The position numbers were made by a program, and so were the translations under genes. The notes under the pieces were generated by a model. The model saw only the letters and a list, made by a program, of their open reading frames with translations, ran no database searches and was not told the origin of the DNA. Shown piece after piece: positions 1-11,739 of a DNA stretch of 64,000 nt (its first letter is position 1; each line of letters opens with the position of its first letter). The stretch comes from Sphaerulina vaccinii (lineage: Eukaryota > Ascomycota > Dothideomycetes > Mycosphaerellales > Mycosphaerellaceae): the NCBI GenBank assembly GCA_022570795.1, contig JAKUDP010000005.1, forward strand, positions 1 to 64,000, in the 5' to 3' direction.

Positions 1-3000
1 TTAGAGGGTATCTAGGATTAGTAGAAGCTCTAGTATTAAAAGCTTATATATTTTAGAGAGAAAAGTAGTAAAGAACCTTTACTAGGTCTTAGATTTAAAG
101 AGCCTAATACTAAATTCTAGAGGAGTATAGAGTATATAGGGTCTATATAATAGTAAAGATAAAGTAGTATAGAGGGAAAGAGATATAGTAGAAGCTCTAA
201 AGGCTAGCTTTTATATCTATTAATATCTATAGACCTCTATCTATCTTAAGATTAGAATTTAAGTAGTAGCTTAAAATTATTAATAACTTTTTAAGAAAGA
301 AGTAGGCCTTTCTACTAAAGTTAAAAATAGATATACTACCTACCCTCTACTAATAAAAAGAAAAGTAGAGCTTTAATCTAGAAATCCTCTCTAAGTAGTA
401 AGAAGTAATAGAGTAAGAGAGCTTCTTACTATACTAAAGTAGTAAGGAGAGAAAGAATAGAATCTCTTTCTATACTACTAAGGTATATAACTCTATTTAG
501 AATAGAGTTATTAAAAGGTCGATCTAGACCTCTAAAGAAAAAGTAAGAGCAATACTAGAAGAATCTAATATACTAATTAAGTTCTAGCCTAAAGTACTAG
601 AAGTAAGTATTATTATTAGAAATACTCTTCTAAATAGGCTAGATATTAATAGATTTAAAGTCTTACCTAAAGAGGTATTCTTAGAATAGAGACCTCTAGT
701 ATTATATTTTAGAGTCTAGAGCTATAAAGTAGTAGTATATAAAACTCGAAGTTCTAGCTAGCTAGAATAAAATTAGATAAACTAATAAATAGAGGCAAGG
801 ATACTATATTTATTAGTTATATTCTAGATACTACTAAAATATAGCTTTTCTAGAAGCCTAATATAGGGGCTATTAAGGCCTATAGTAATACTAAGTAGTT
901 TAAGTATAAGAAAGAAGGAGATTTAGAGTTAAATATTTCTAAGCTTAACTAATCTAGTAGTATACTAGTTAGGAAACTAGTAGAGAAACTAAAGAAGTAG
1001 AAGGAGTTCTAAAGTCTATTAGGCTCTAGAGGCCTAACTAAATATTAACTACTATTTATATAGCTTAGACCTCTACTAATAGATAAGAAGAAATACTAGA
1101 AAATAGAAGATCTAGAAAAAGAAAATTCTAGGAATATATAGCTTTAGAAGGAGAAAATTAAAGTAGAGTAGCTAACTAATTAGCCGACTAAAGTTTATTA
1201 AGAGACTAGTAGAAATATATATATTAGAAAATATCTAGATATTATATAAAATCTACTAGAAGTAAAAATATAATTCTAGAAGAGAAGGAGATCTATTTTA
1301 GATAAAAGGGAAGAATCTAAATCTAAAGCCTATAGTATAGTTATAAAATAGATTCTCTAAAAAAGGTAGAGAGATAAAAAAGAGAATATACCTAACCTAA
1401 AATATTATAAAATATTTCTTAGCCTAATTAAAAAAGAAGGGAATTATATCTAGGAAACCTTAGTAGAGATTAAAAAGGTTATATTTATAGTACTCGAATC
1501 TAATATTACTTTAAAGTAAGAGGTCCCTATTCTAAAGTCCTATAAAGAGGTAATATAGAATTCTAAATAGAGCTATATATAGAAAGAAGTAATCTAGAGA
1601 GAACTAGTAGCTTTAGATAGTAACTATACCTAGAAGCTAGTTATACTACTAAAGAGTATAAACCTTATAATATCTAAGTAGGTCTTTAATATAAAAAAAT
1701 TAATTAGTAGAGCTATTAAAAAGTTTAAAGTAAGACTAGTTACTAGAGAATTCTTCTAGAAGTTTGGAATAGACTTTAAAAATACCTTTATACTAACTAT
1801 AAAGTATAATACTTTAAAAGTATTTATAGTAGTTATTTGCAAAAAAGACTTAGAGATATACTAAGTAGATATAAATAATATATTTATAAAAAGCTCTCTA
1901 AGAAAAGATATTTATATAATTCTACTTCTAGAAGTAGAGGTTCTACTAAACTAGGTCCTAAAGATTCTAAGGAGTCTCTATAGACTTAAATAAGTAGTAA
2001 GAGACTAGAATAAACTCTATATCTTAAAGCTAGAATAGATAGAATTCGATTAATTAGAAATTAACCTATACCTATTTATCTATAGAAAAAAAAAGAATTA
2101 TAGTTCTAACCTATATAGATAATATATCTATTATAGTACTAGAACTAAAAGATATTCTCTAGTTTAAAAAATAGCTTAGTAAGGTCTTTAAGATTAAAAA
2201 TCTAAAAGAGCTAGAAAAGATTTTTAAAATAAAGATAATAAGAAATAGAGTTATAGGAACTCTAAAGCTTAATTAAGAATACTATATCTAAAAGAATCTT
2301 ATAAAGCTAAATATAACTAAAAAAAATACCTATCTAACTCTCTTACTAATAGATAGTTATAAAAGCCTTACTAGAGTAATTCTATCTAATAAGAGATATA
2401 CTAAATAGAAGTATTAAAGCTAGATAGATATATAGATATAGCCGATAGTTATAATAAGACTAGATATTACTTTCGCTCTTAGTAGACTAAGCTTATATAT
2501 AGCTAACCTAATAAAGGAATATATAAATACTCTAAAGAAACTAGTAAGATACTTTAGGTTATTCCTAGACCTAGAACTTATATTTAGAAGAAGTAGTAGA
2601 AGCCTTATTAGATATTTAGACTCTAACTATATAATAGATAAGGTAGATAGAGTTTTAATCCTAGAATCTATCTTCTTCCTCTATAGAGTACTAGTATTTT
2701 AGATAAGTAAGAAGTAGAAGTCTATAATAATATTAACTATAGAGGCTAAGTATATAGCTCTAAATATATATACTAAGTAATTTCAATTCCTAGTAGTACT
2801 TCTAAAAAAGATAGACTATATAGAATTAGTAGGAAAATATTTTTTTTAACTACTTATTAAAGCAAACTCTAATATAGTAAATAAACTTAGACCTATTTAG
2901 ATTATAGAGGACAACTAAGTATCTCTAACTCTAGTTAAAGATACCTATATCTATAAAAGATTAAAATATATTAATATAGCTTATAATAATATTAGGAGAC

Positions 3001-3463
3001 TCTAGTAGTAAAAAAAGATAGTAGTAGTATATATTCTAATAAAAGAGATAGTTATAGATAGGTTAACTAAGCCGAAGAATAGTCCCTAATTCTAGGAGTT
3101 TATAAAACAACTCTAGCTTATATAAAGATCTTCTATACTTAATAAGTTATCGAGATTTAGAATAGAATATAAGTACTAGAATATAGAGTAGAAGAACTAT
3201 CTAGCCTAAGTAGGAGTATTAGAAAGTATAGTCTAGTTAGACTATCTAAAAGATATTCTTTTAGAAATTAGATTATATAATATAAGTTATATAATAGTAA
3301 GTTATATAACTTATCTAATACTCTATATCTTAGGAGGAGATGCAACCTATATCTAACTAATATAATTAATATAGTTAGTTCCTATCTAATACTTCTACTT
3401 CTATTATATATTAAAACTTTTTTTATATATTATAAGTATATATATTATTATTCTATTTTAATA
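1..3463 (+). mobile_element. Ty1/Copia retrotransposon, 3' part, heavily RIP-mutated (copy A)
   Basis: The + strand carries the 3' half of a Copia polyprotein full of stop codons. Reading through TAG/TAA, the reverse transcriptase region with a YxDD-like block (Y-I-D-N) lies near 2110-2160. An RNase H region follows at about 2455-2790, with remnants of the Y-x-D-S-D-Y and K-Q-K-S blocks typical of Copia. The element is cut by the window start and ends in a 247-bp LTR at 3217-3463. The first 300 bases contain no CA and no TG dinucleotide, the extreme signature of RIP. It is an inverted copy of the 3' portion of the element at 3600-9328 (position 1 pairs with about 7058), but more degraded. It is non-functional. 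Confidence 0.9.
3217..3463 (+). repeat. 3' LTR of Copia copy A
   Basis: The sequence starts TATTAGAAAG and ends ATTTTAATA. It aligns over its full length, in reverse complement, with the LTRs at 3600-3846 and 9082-9328. The differences I checked are C-to-T or G-to-A. The canonical TG...CA ends have become TA...TA. The preceding purine-rich stretch (AGTAGGAG) fits a polypurine tract. Confidence 0.85.
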
Positions 3464-3599
3464 CTAAGAGATATTTCTACTTTCTTTTAGTAACTTTTAT
3501 ATTATAGCTTTTTAGGTTATACTACTAATATTTAGTATACTAACCTAATAAAATATATATTTTATATATATAACTTTTCTTTTTATATATATTATATAG

Positions 3600-3846
3600 T
3601 GTCGAGATAGGACGACAATATATACGCCTGCGACGTGTAGGAAGGGTCTTAATACGCGATAGAAGTAGAAGCGTTAGATAGGAACTAACTATATTAATTA
3701 TATTAGTTAGTTACAGGTTGCATCTCCTCCTAAGATGTGGAGTATTAGATGAGCCACGTAACCTACTATCACGTGACGTATATTATATAATCTAATCCCT
3801 AAGAGGGTGTCTCTTAGATAGTCTAACTAGACTATACTTTCTAATA
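3600..3846 (-). repeat. 3' LTR of Copia copy B
   Basis: On the + strand it begins TGTCGAGATAGG and ends TTTCTAATA. It retains CACGTGAC and CGACGTG segments that are lost in copy A. Compared with its partner at 9082-9328, the differences I checked (for example ACGCG versus ATATA) are transitions. Confidence 0.88.
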
Positions 3847-6800
3847 CTCCTACTTAGGCTAGATAGTCCTTCTACCCTATATTCTAGTACTTATATTCTA
3901 TTCTAAATCTCGATAACTTATTAAGTATAGAAGAGCTGTTTATACAAGCTAGAGTTGTCTTATAAACTCCTAGAATTAGGGACTATTCTTTAGCTTAGTT
4001 AACCTATCTATAACTATCTCTTTTATTAGAATATATACTACTACTATCTTCCTTTGCTACTAGAGTCTCCTAATATTATTATAGGCTATATTAATATGTT
4101 TTAATCTCTTATAGGTATAGGCATCCTTAACTAGGGTTAGAGATACTTGGTTATCCCCTATAATCTAAATAGGTCTAAGTTTATTTACTATATTAGAGTT
4201 CGCTTTAATAAGTAGTTAAAAAGAATATTCTCCTACTAACTCTATATAGTCCATTTCCCTTAGAAGTGCTACTAGAAATTGAGATTGCTTAGCATATATA
4301 TTCAGAGCTATATACTTAGCCTCTATAGTTAATATTGCTATAGACTTCTACTTCTTACTTATCTAAGATACTAGTACTCTATAGAGGAAGAAGATAGATC
4401 CTAGGATTAAGACTCTGTCTGCCTTGTCTATTATATAGTTAGAGTCTGAATATCTAATAAGGCCTCTACTACCTCTTCTAAATATAAGTCCTAGGTCTAG
4501 GGACGACCTAAGGTATCTTACTAGTTTCTTTAAAGTATTTATATATCCCCTTATTAGGTTAGCTATATATAAGCTTAGTCTGCTAAGAGCGAAAGTAATA
4601 TCTAGTCTTATTATAACTATTAGCTATATCTATATATCTATCTAGCTCTAGTACTCCTATTTAGTATATTTCTTATTAGATAGGATTGCCTTAGTAAGGC
4701 TTTTATAACTATCTATTAGTAAGAGAGTTAGATAGGCATTTTCCTTAGTTATATTTAGCCTTGCAAGGTTCTCTTAGATATAGTATTCTTAATTAAGCTT
4801 TAGAGTTCCTATAACCCTATCCCTTATTATCTTTATTCTAAGAATCTTTTCTAGCTCCTTTAGATTCTTAATCTTAAAGACCTTACTAAGCTATTCCTTA
4901 AACTAGAGAATATTCTTTAGCTCTAGTACTATAATAGGTATATTATCTATATAGGTTAGGACTATAATTCTTCTTTCCCTATAGATAAGTAGGTATAGGT
5001 CGATCTCTAATTAATCGAATTCTATCTATTCTAGCTTTGAGACGCAGAGTTTATTCTAGTCTCTTACTACTTGCTTAAGTCTATAGAGACTTCTTAGAAT
5101 CTTTAGAACCTAGTTTAGTAGGACCTCTACTTCTAAAGGTAGAATTATATAGATATCTTCTTTTAGAGAGCTCTCTATAAATATATTATTTATATCTACT
5201 TAGTGCATCTCTAAGTCCTTCTCGCAAACAACTACTATAAATACTCTTAAAGTATTATACCTTATAGTTAGTATAAAGGTGTCTTTAAAGTCTACTCTAA
5301 ACTTCTAGGAGAACCCTCTAGTAACTAGTCTTGCCTTAAACTTTTTAATAGCTCTACTAATTAATCTTTTTATATTAAAGACCTACCTAGATATTATAAG
5401 ATTTGTACTCTTTAGTAGTATAACCGGCTTCTAGGTATAGTTACTATCTAAAGCTACTAGTTCTCTCTAGATTGCTTCTTCCTATATATAGCTCTATTTG
5501 GAATTCTATATTGCCTCTTTATAGGACTTTAGAATAGAGACCTCTTACTTTAAAGTAATATTAGGTCCGAGTACTACAAATGCAACCTTCTTAATCTCTA
5601 CTAAGGTTTCCTAGATATAATTCCCTTTTTCTTTAATTAGGCTAAGGAATGCCTTATAATACTTTGGGTTAGGTATATCCTCTTCCTTATCTCTCTACCT
5701 CTTTTAGAGGACCTGCCTTATAACTATACTATAAGCCTTAGGTTTAGGTCCTTCCTCTTTATCGGAGATAGATCTCCTTCTCTTCTAGGATTGTATCCTT
5801 ACTTCTAGTAGATCTTATATAATATCTAGATATTTTCTAATATATATATTTCTACTAGTCCCTTAACGAACTTCGGTCGGCTAATTAGTCGGCTACTCTA
5901 TTTCAATTTTCTCCTTCTAAAGCTATATACTCCCGGAGTTTTCTTTTTCTAGATCTATCCTCTAGTACTCCTCCTTGTCCTTCGGTAGAGGTCTAAGCTA
6001 TATAAATAGTAGTTAATATTTGGTTAGGCTCCTAGGGCCTAATAGACTTTAGGACTCCTTCTACTTCTTTGGTCTCCTAACTAGTTTCCTAACTAGTGCA
6101 ATACTAGATTAGTTAAGCTTAGGAATATTCAACTCCAAATCTCCTTTTTTCTTATACTCAAACTACTTAGTATTACTATAGGCCTTAATAGCCCCTATAT
6201 TAGGCTCCTAGAAAAGCTATATTTTAGTAGTATCTAGAACATAACTAACGAATATAGCATCCTTGCCTCTATTTATTAGTTTGTCTAATCGCATCCTAGC
6301 TAGCTAGGACTTTAGGTTTATATATATAACTACTCTGCAGCCCTAGACCCTAAAGTATAATACTAGAGGTCTCTATCCTAAGAACGCCTCCTCGGGTAAG
6401 ACTTTAAATCTATTAATATCTAGCCTATTTGGAAGAGCATTCCTAATAATAATACTTGCTTCTAGTACCTTAGGCTAGAACTTAATTAGTATATTAGATT
6501 CTTCTAGCATCGCCCTTACTTTTTCTTTAGAGGTCTAGATCGACCTTTTAATAACTCTATTCTAAATAGAGTTATATACCTTAGTAGTATAGAAAGAGAT
6601 TCTATTCTCTCTTTTCTACTACTTTAGTATAGTAAGAAGCTCCCTAGCTCTATTACTCCTTACTACTTAGAGAGAATTTCTAGATTAAAGCTCTGCCTTC
6701 CTTTTCTATTAGTAGAGGGTAGGTAGTATATCTATTCTTAACTTTAGTAGAAAGGCCTATTTCTTTCTTAAGAAGTTATTAATAATTTCAAGCTACTACT

Positions 6801-9081
6801 TAAATTCTAATCTTAAGACAAGTAGGGGTTTATAGATATTAATAGATATAAGAGCTAGCCTTTAGGGCTTCTACTATGTCTCTTTCCCTCTATGCTACTT
6901 TATCTTTGCTATTATATAGACCCTATATGCCCTATGCTCCTTTGGAATTAGTATTAGGCTCTTTAAATCTAAAACCTAGTAAAGGTCCTTTACTACCTTC
7001 TCCCTAAAATATACAAGCCTTCGATACTAGAGCTCCTACTAATCCTAGGTACTTTCTAATATATAGAGAGTATATACTTTATCTATTAATTCCTATAAGA
7101 AGTATACTTAATTTCGGTCGAGCCTCTAGGGCCCGACGGACTTAGCTAGACTTTTATTAATCTCCTTAATAAATAGGACTCCTCCTAATATTCTTATCTA
7201 GATAACTGCTTTTCTAGAGGCTAAAACAAGTATAAATTTTAGTAGTTAAATACCGAACTACTTACTAAACTAACTCTATAAAACGAGATTAACTCTAAGA
7301 CTAGGTATAAATAGAATATCTTTTAGTATAATCTATTTCCTCTTTCTTCCCCTTATAACTACTTTCCTAATATATATAGCTATTAAGTAGCTACTACCGA
7401 CCTTAATCTACTTCCTAGTCTAAAGAGGTTTTAGTTCCCTAAAGAGTAATTCTTAGTTAGTTATATAGGTAGAAGTATAAGAGTTAAGTAGCTATTCCGA
7501 TAGCCTATACTTGCCTTTTACGTCTATAGTTAAGTAGGCTATCTTATCTATATTCTTATCCTCTAATAGGGTCTAAGATGCTTCTGAGGTAGTTAGTAAC
7601 CCTACATTTTCTTATGCTACAAAAGCCTTCTTTAGGTACTTCTTACTTAAGTTGGATTTCTTCTTAAGGGATTATACTTTAAGTTTGAGTTGCTTTACTA
7701 TTTCTTTAAGTTTATCTTTCCCTAGTAAAGATCCCCTCTTTTGTCTTAATAGAGAGTGTCTTTTCTTAACTCGGTATCCTATCTTCGGTGCTATAGTCTT
7801 AGTAGCTCTCTTTGCTCTCTCGAGTCTAGAGTAATTATTCTAGATATATAGTCCTCTATAGAGGAAATAGGCTAGTAGTCCCTAGGTGCCTTTCTTAGCA
7901 AATATAGCTGTCTCTCGGCCTATTATCTATTCCTATTTTTCTCTTAGAATTCTAAGAATATCCTAAAGCTTAAGATCCTACCTTAGGTCTATACTATTTC
8001 TAATTGTTAAGTAGGACTTAGGTAGAGCTATAAGAAGTTGCTATATCTTCCTATTCTTAGTTTTAATTTCTTTAAACTATAGGGAGATTGCAACTATTCT
8101 TCTTATAATAGTACTTAGGCTCTGCTATACTTTATTAATCGTCTAGCTATCTTATATCTCGAACGTAGTATACTATTTAAGAAGGCTTCTTCCTATAGCT
8201 TAAAGCTTACTCTTATACCTCTTTTTAGCCTATTCCTAGAGCTTCCTTACTATCTTAATCTCCTATATCGCTTCCTAATTATCTACTAATATATAGATAT
8301 ATATTTTATAGAGAGCTACTATATTATACTTCTTATAGGATGCTCTCTTAATAGAGCTATCTAGCGAGTCTAATAATATAGTTAATATATATCCTAAAGG
8401 AGTTAATACTAGAGTATCTAGTATAGTCTCTAATAGAACCTATTCTACTTACTTAGATATAAGATATATTCTTATTATTCTAAACTAGGACTTATAGTTC
8501 TCTCTTATTAGTATTAGTATAGCTACTCTCCTACCAAATCTATTTCCTTATTCTTAATCTATTTTACCTAAAATATTAAAAAACTAAGCTTTAAAAAATT
8601 AATACTCTTTTAAACAACTTGAGTAGTAGTTTCTAGAGAGCTGCGTTCCTTATCTAAGACTCTCTTCCTTCTCTCCTAGATAAGCTTAGTATAGTTTCCT
8701 ATGCTTCCTACTTATCTATACTTGTAGATAGACTTGAATAGTCTCTTTTTAGAGGGATATACCTTTCTGAGGTATTAGTAGTACTCTAGTATAGAGGTTA
8801 AGTCTTATCTATATAAGATAGTACTTTAGCTTCTAGCTTACTCTTTTCTTTTTATACTCTTTAAGCTCTACTCCTTAAGTATATCTTACTAGGTTCTTCT
8901 CTATCTTATCTACCTATAGGAATGTCCGGAACTTGCCGGGATCTTCTATATCTTCTTAGTAGTATAGATAGGTATATCTCGAGTCTCTCGATACTCCTTT
9001 TATCGCAGGTTCGTATCCTACTATTAGAAAAGGCTAACTATTACTATCTAATACTTCCTCTACAAACCCGGGCTTATAACC

Positions 9082-9328
9082 TATCGAGATAGGACGATAA
9101 TATATACGCCTGCGACGTGTAGAAAGAGTCTTAATATATAATAGAAGTAGAAGCGTTAGATAGAAACTAACTATATTAATTATATTAGTTAGTTACAGGT
9201 TGCATCTCCTCCTAAGATGTGGAGCATTAGATGAGCCACGTGACCTACTATCACGTAACGTATATTATATAATCTGATCCCCAAAGGGGTGTCTCTTAGA
9301 TAGTCCAACTAGACTATACTTTCTAATA
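9082..9328 (-). repeat. 5' LTR of Copia copy B
   Basis: This is the partner of the 3600-3846 repeat with the same length and ends. The outer TG has become TA (TATCGAGAT). It is followed by the TATAG target duplication. Confidence 0.88.
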
Positions 9329-9958
9329 TATAGATATATTATAGAATCTTTTTTATAAAATATTTCTTTAGCTTTTTTATAATAATAAGAGTATATTTTG
9401 ATTTTAATAGTAATATAATAGTTTAGTAGAAAAAAAAAAGATAGAAAAGTATTTTTACAAAGTTTCTATAATAGAAACTAGTATATTATAAGCTTTAGAA
9501 CAAAGCTAGGCTAGATAGAGGATAGTATTATAGTTTCTACTAATAGGTAGGTCTGCCTAGACTAGAGTACCTAAAGTAGAAAAACTATTTTCTCTAACTT
9601 TTTATTTTTTAAAAAATTAAAAAAAAAATCTAAATCTTTCTATTTTTTCTACTTTTAAAAAATTAAATAAAATACTAGAATTAAAAAAAAAAATTATATA
9701 TATATAGATAATAAGTATTATAGTTATAGATAGTTATTATATATAACTTACTATTCTATTTTACTAATTAGAATATTAATTTTTTTTATTTATTCTTTTA
9801 TAGATATATTAATAAGCTCTAACTAGATTAAATTTAGCTTCTATTTAGTAAAATTACTAGATTCTCTATAATCTAATAACTAACTAGAAATACTCTAATT
9901 CTTATAGATAATAACTCTATTAAGCCCAAAGTAGTAGATAATAAAATATAAATATAAT
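9329..9958. other. AT-rich degenerate spacer between two retrotransposons
   Basis: This stretch has very low GC, poly-A/T tracts and no recognisable gene. The base composition fits older RIP-mutated repeat sequence into which the flanking Copia and Gypsy elements inserted. The last five bases, ATAAT (9954-9958), are the left target duplication of the Gypsy element. Confidence 0.6.
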
Positions 9959-10182
9959 TATAAGAGTAGGGGTATATAGTAATATATAGAGCGCTAGTTA
10001 ATAAGAGTATTAGTTATATAAACTAATCCTTGCCTCTATAAAGGATATAGGAGCTCTTAGAGTTATAGGGCAACTATATACTATATATACTCTACTCTTA
10101 GAACCGAGGATATAGAATTGCCTAGTAATCTAGATTTTCTTTTTAGAGTTAAAATACTATATTCTTAGACCTAGCTCTTATA
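9959..10182 (-). repeat. 3' LTR of the Gypsy element
   Basis: It begins TATAAGAG and ends CTCTTATA, the decayed form of TGTAAGAG...CTCTTACA. It is preceded by the ATAAT duplication. It differs from the right LTR by A/G and C/T exchanges, for example GTTATATAAAC here versus GTTGCACAAAC at the right. Confidence 0.87.
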
Positions 10183-10839
10183 ATTATCTCCTTCTCCTAG
10201 GGAGCTGCCCTTAGCAACATTCTAGCGAGAAATATATATACTCCTTATAGTAGTATATTATATAATATACTTATTACTATCTAAGTATATTATATATAAG
10301 GATTCTATAATATTCTATATAATTTATATTATTAGCTTTAGTTTTAGTATTCTTAGTATTAGCCTAATCCCTATAACTTTAGCTTTACTTTATAATAATA
10401 GTAAAGAGTTACTATACGACTCGCATATAATATGCAATCGCTACTTACTAGTCGCTACTACCTAGCAACTATAATAAATATATATTTAGAACTTCTTCTT
10501 AGTTTCTTTTCTTCTTTATAAATATATATATATATAATCGGCCTTTTACTACTTATAGTAGTACTATCTCTTATATATTAGTACTTGCTATATATATACT
10601 ACGTACCTGTTCTGCAAGTATAATAGCTACTCGCTACGTTTGCGCTATACTTAACTATCTACCTTATACTTCTAATAATCTTACTCTCTCTCTCGAGTAG
10701 GATGTTTCAATATACTCTCGCTACCTTCTATATATAATAGACCGTATATATACTTAGTAAACTTGAGTCTGCTACAAGTCGCCTACTAACTAAATATATG
10801 TTGTAGCTGCTATAGAGGCCTATAATAGTATAATAAAAG

Positions 10840-11700
10840 TCGGTAAAGCGAGAAAGTATACTTGCTACTCTTGTAGCTACTACGCCTATATCCGTATTAA
10901 GAACGCTAACCTATATTAGTAGGCGCGCCAGGTGCTCTTCTACTATACTAAGCTTGATCGCCTCGCGCTAGGCGCACGCTAGAATTAGATCGAGCGCCGC
11001 CTTACTCGCCTCCTATCCTTTATCAATAAGACTAAGCGCCTTATCTAGGCTAATAGTAGCAAATTACTCGGAGAGTTTGAGACGCCTAAAAAGGGTATAT
11101 CTACTATATAGGCGGGTTGTAGTAATAGTATAGCTGCTAGCAAATTCCTCTTAGACTAGACTATAGCTAACTTTACCTAAGCTTAATTCGAGCTCTCCTT
11201 CGAGGTATAATATACTCCTATACTTCTACCCTAGTATAATATATATATATTATACCCGATACTAATAGTTTTTATAGGCCTAGCATATAAATAGCGCTAC
11301 TACTTCTACCCTCGAAACTACCCTCGCCGCTACCTACCTAGATAGTAGTAATTAGGAGGAGAGTAGCCTTTCTAACGTCGAAGAGGAGAAGGAGGTAGAG
11401 GAAGGAGAAGAGAAGGAAAAAGGAGAGAGAAAGGAAGAGGAGGTAGTAGAAGAAGAGAATAATAAGATAGGCAAGGTAGATAAGGCTAATAATAGCAATA
11501 CTATTAAGTAGCCTACTCGCTACCTACGCTCTATAAAAAGAGGCTCTAGGTAGGTATAAAGTTACCTAGAGTTATACTTTAATAATATAATTTGGTAGGG
11601 GAGGGAGGCTCTAATTAGGTATAAAGTCGATTATTCTCGGACCTATATAGTAGCCTTATATAAGCTTGTCGTGCTCTCTACTTACGCTACTAACTGCCTT
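10840..11700 (+). pseudogene. Degenerate extra ORF inside the Gypsy element, antisense to gag-pol
   Basis: Between the end of pol and the 3' LTR, the + strand keeps a long protein-like frame broken almost only by TAG (from CAG). It starts with a C-x2-C segment (K-Y-T-C-Y-S-C) near 10,855. A Lys/Arg/Leu-rich helical part follows to about 11,200, and an acidic Glu/Lys-rich stretch lies at 11,340-11,480. Some fungal Gypsy elements carry an additional cysteine/coiled-coil ORF in this position. The product is not identified, and no intact frame remains. Confidence 0.5.
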
Positions 11701-11739
11701 TGCTATAGGCAAGTAGTAAATAGAAATATATTTCTATAG

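Larger units (their letters stand above)
3600..9328 (-). mobile_element. Ty1/Copia LTR retrotransposon, RIP-degraded, both LTRs present (copy B)
   Basis: Direct repeats of 247 bp at 3600-3846 and 9082-9328 are flanked by a perfect 5-bp target duplication, TATAG, at 3595-3599 and 9329-9333. Coding orientation is minus: the 3' end of pol next to the left LTR still shows an L-T-K-type RNase H C-terminus near 4000, with RNase H and RT blocks at about 4250-5050. The putative primer-binding region beside the right LTR reads GGTTATAAGCCCGGG on the minus strand. All frames are broken by TAG/TAA from CA-to-TA transitions, so it cannot be autonomous. Length is 5.7 kb, normal for Copia. It is less mutated than copy A. 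Confidence 0.92.

Noticed and set aside
7652..7834. 60-codon frame inside the Copia element
   Set aside because: Chance open stretch in a RIP-degraded element, opposite to the pol orientation.
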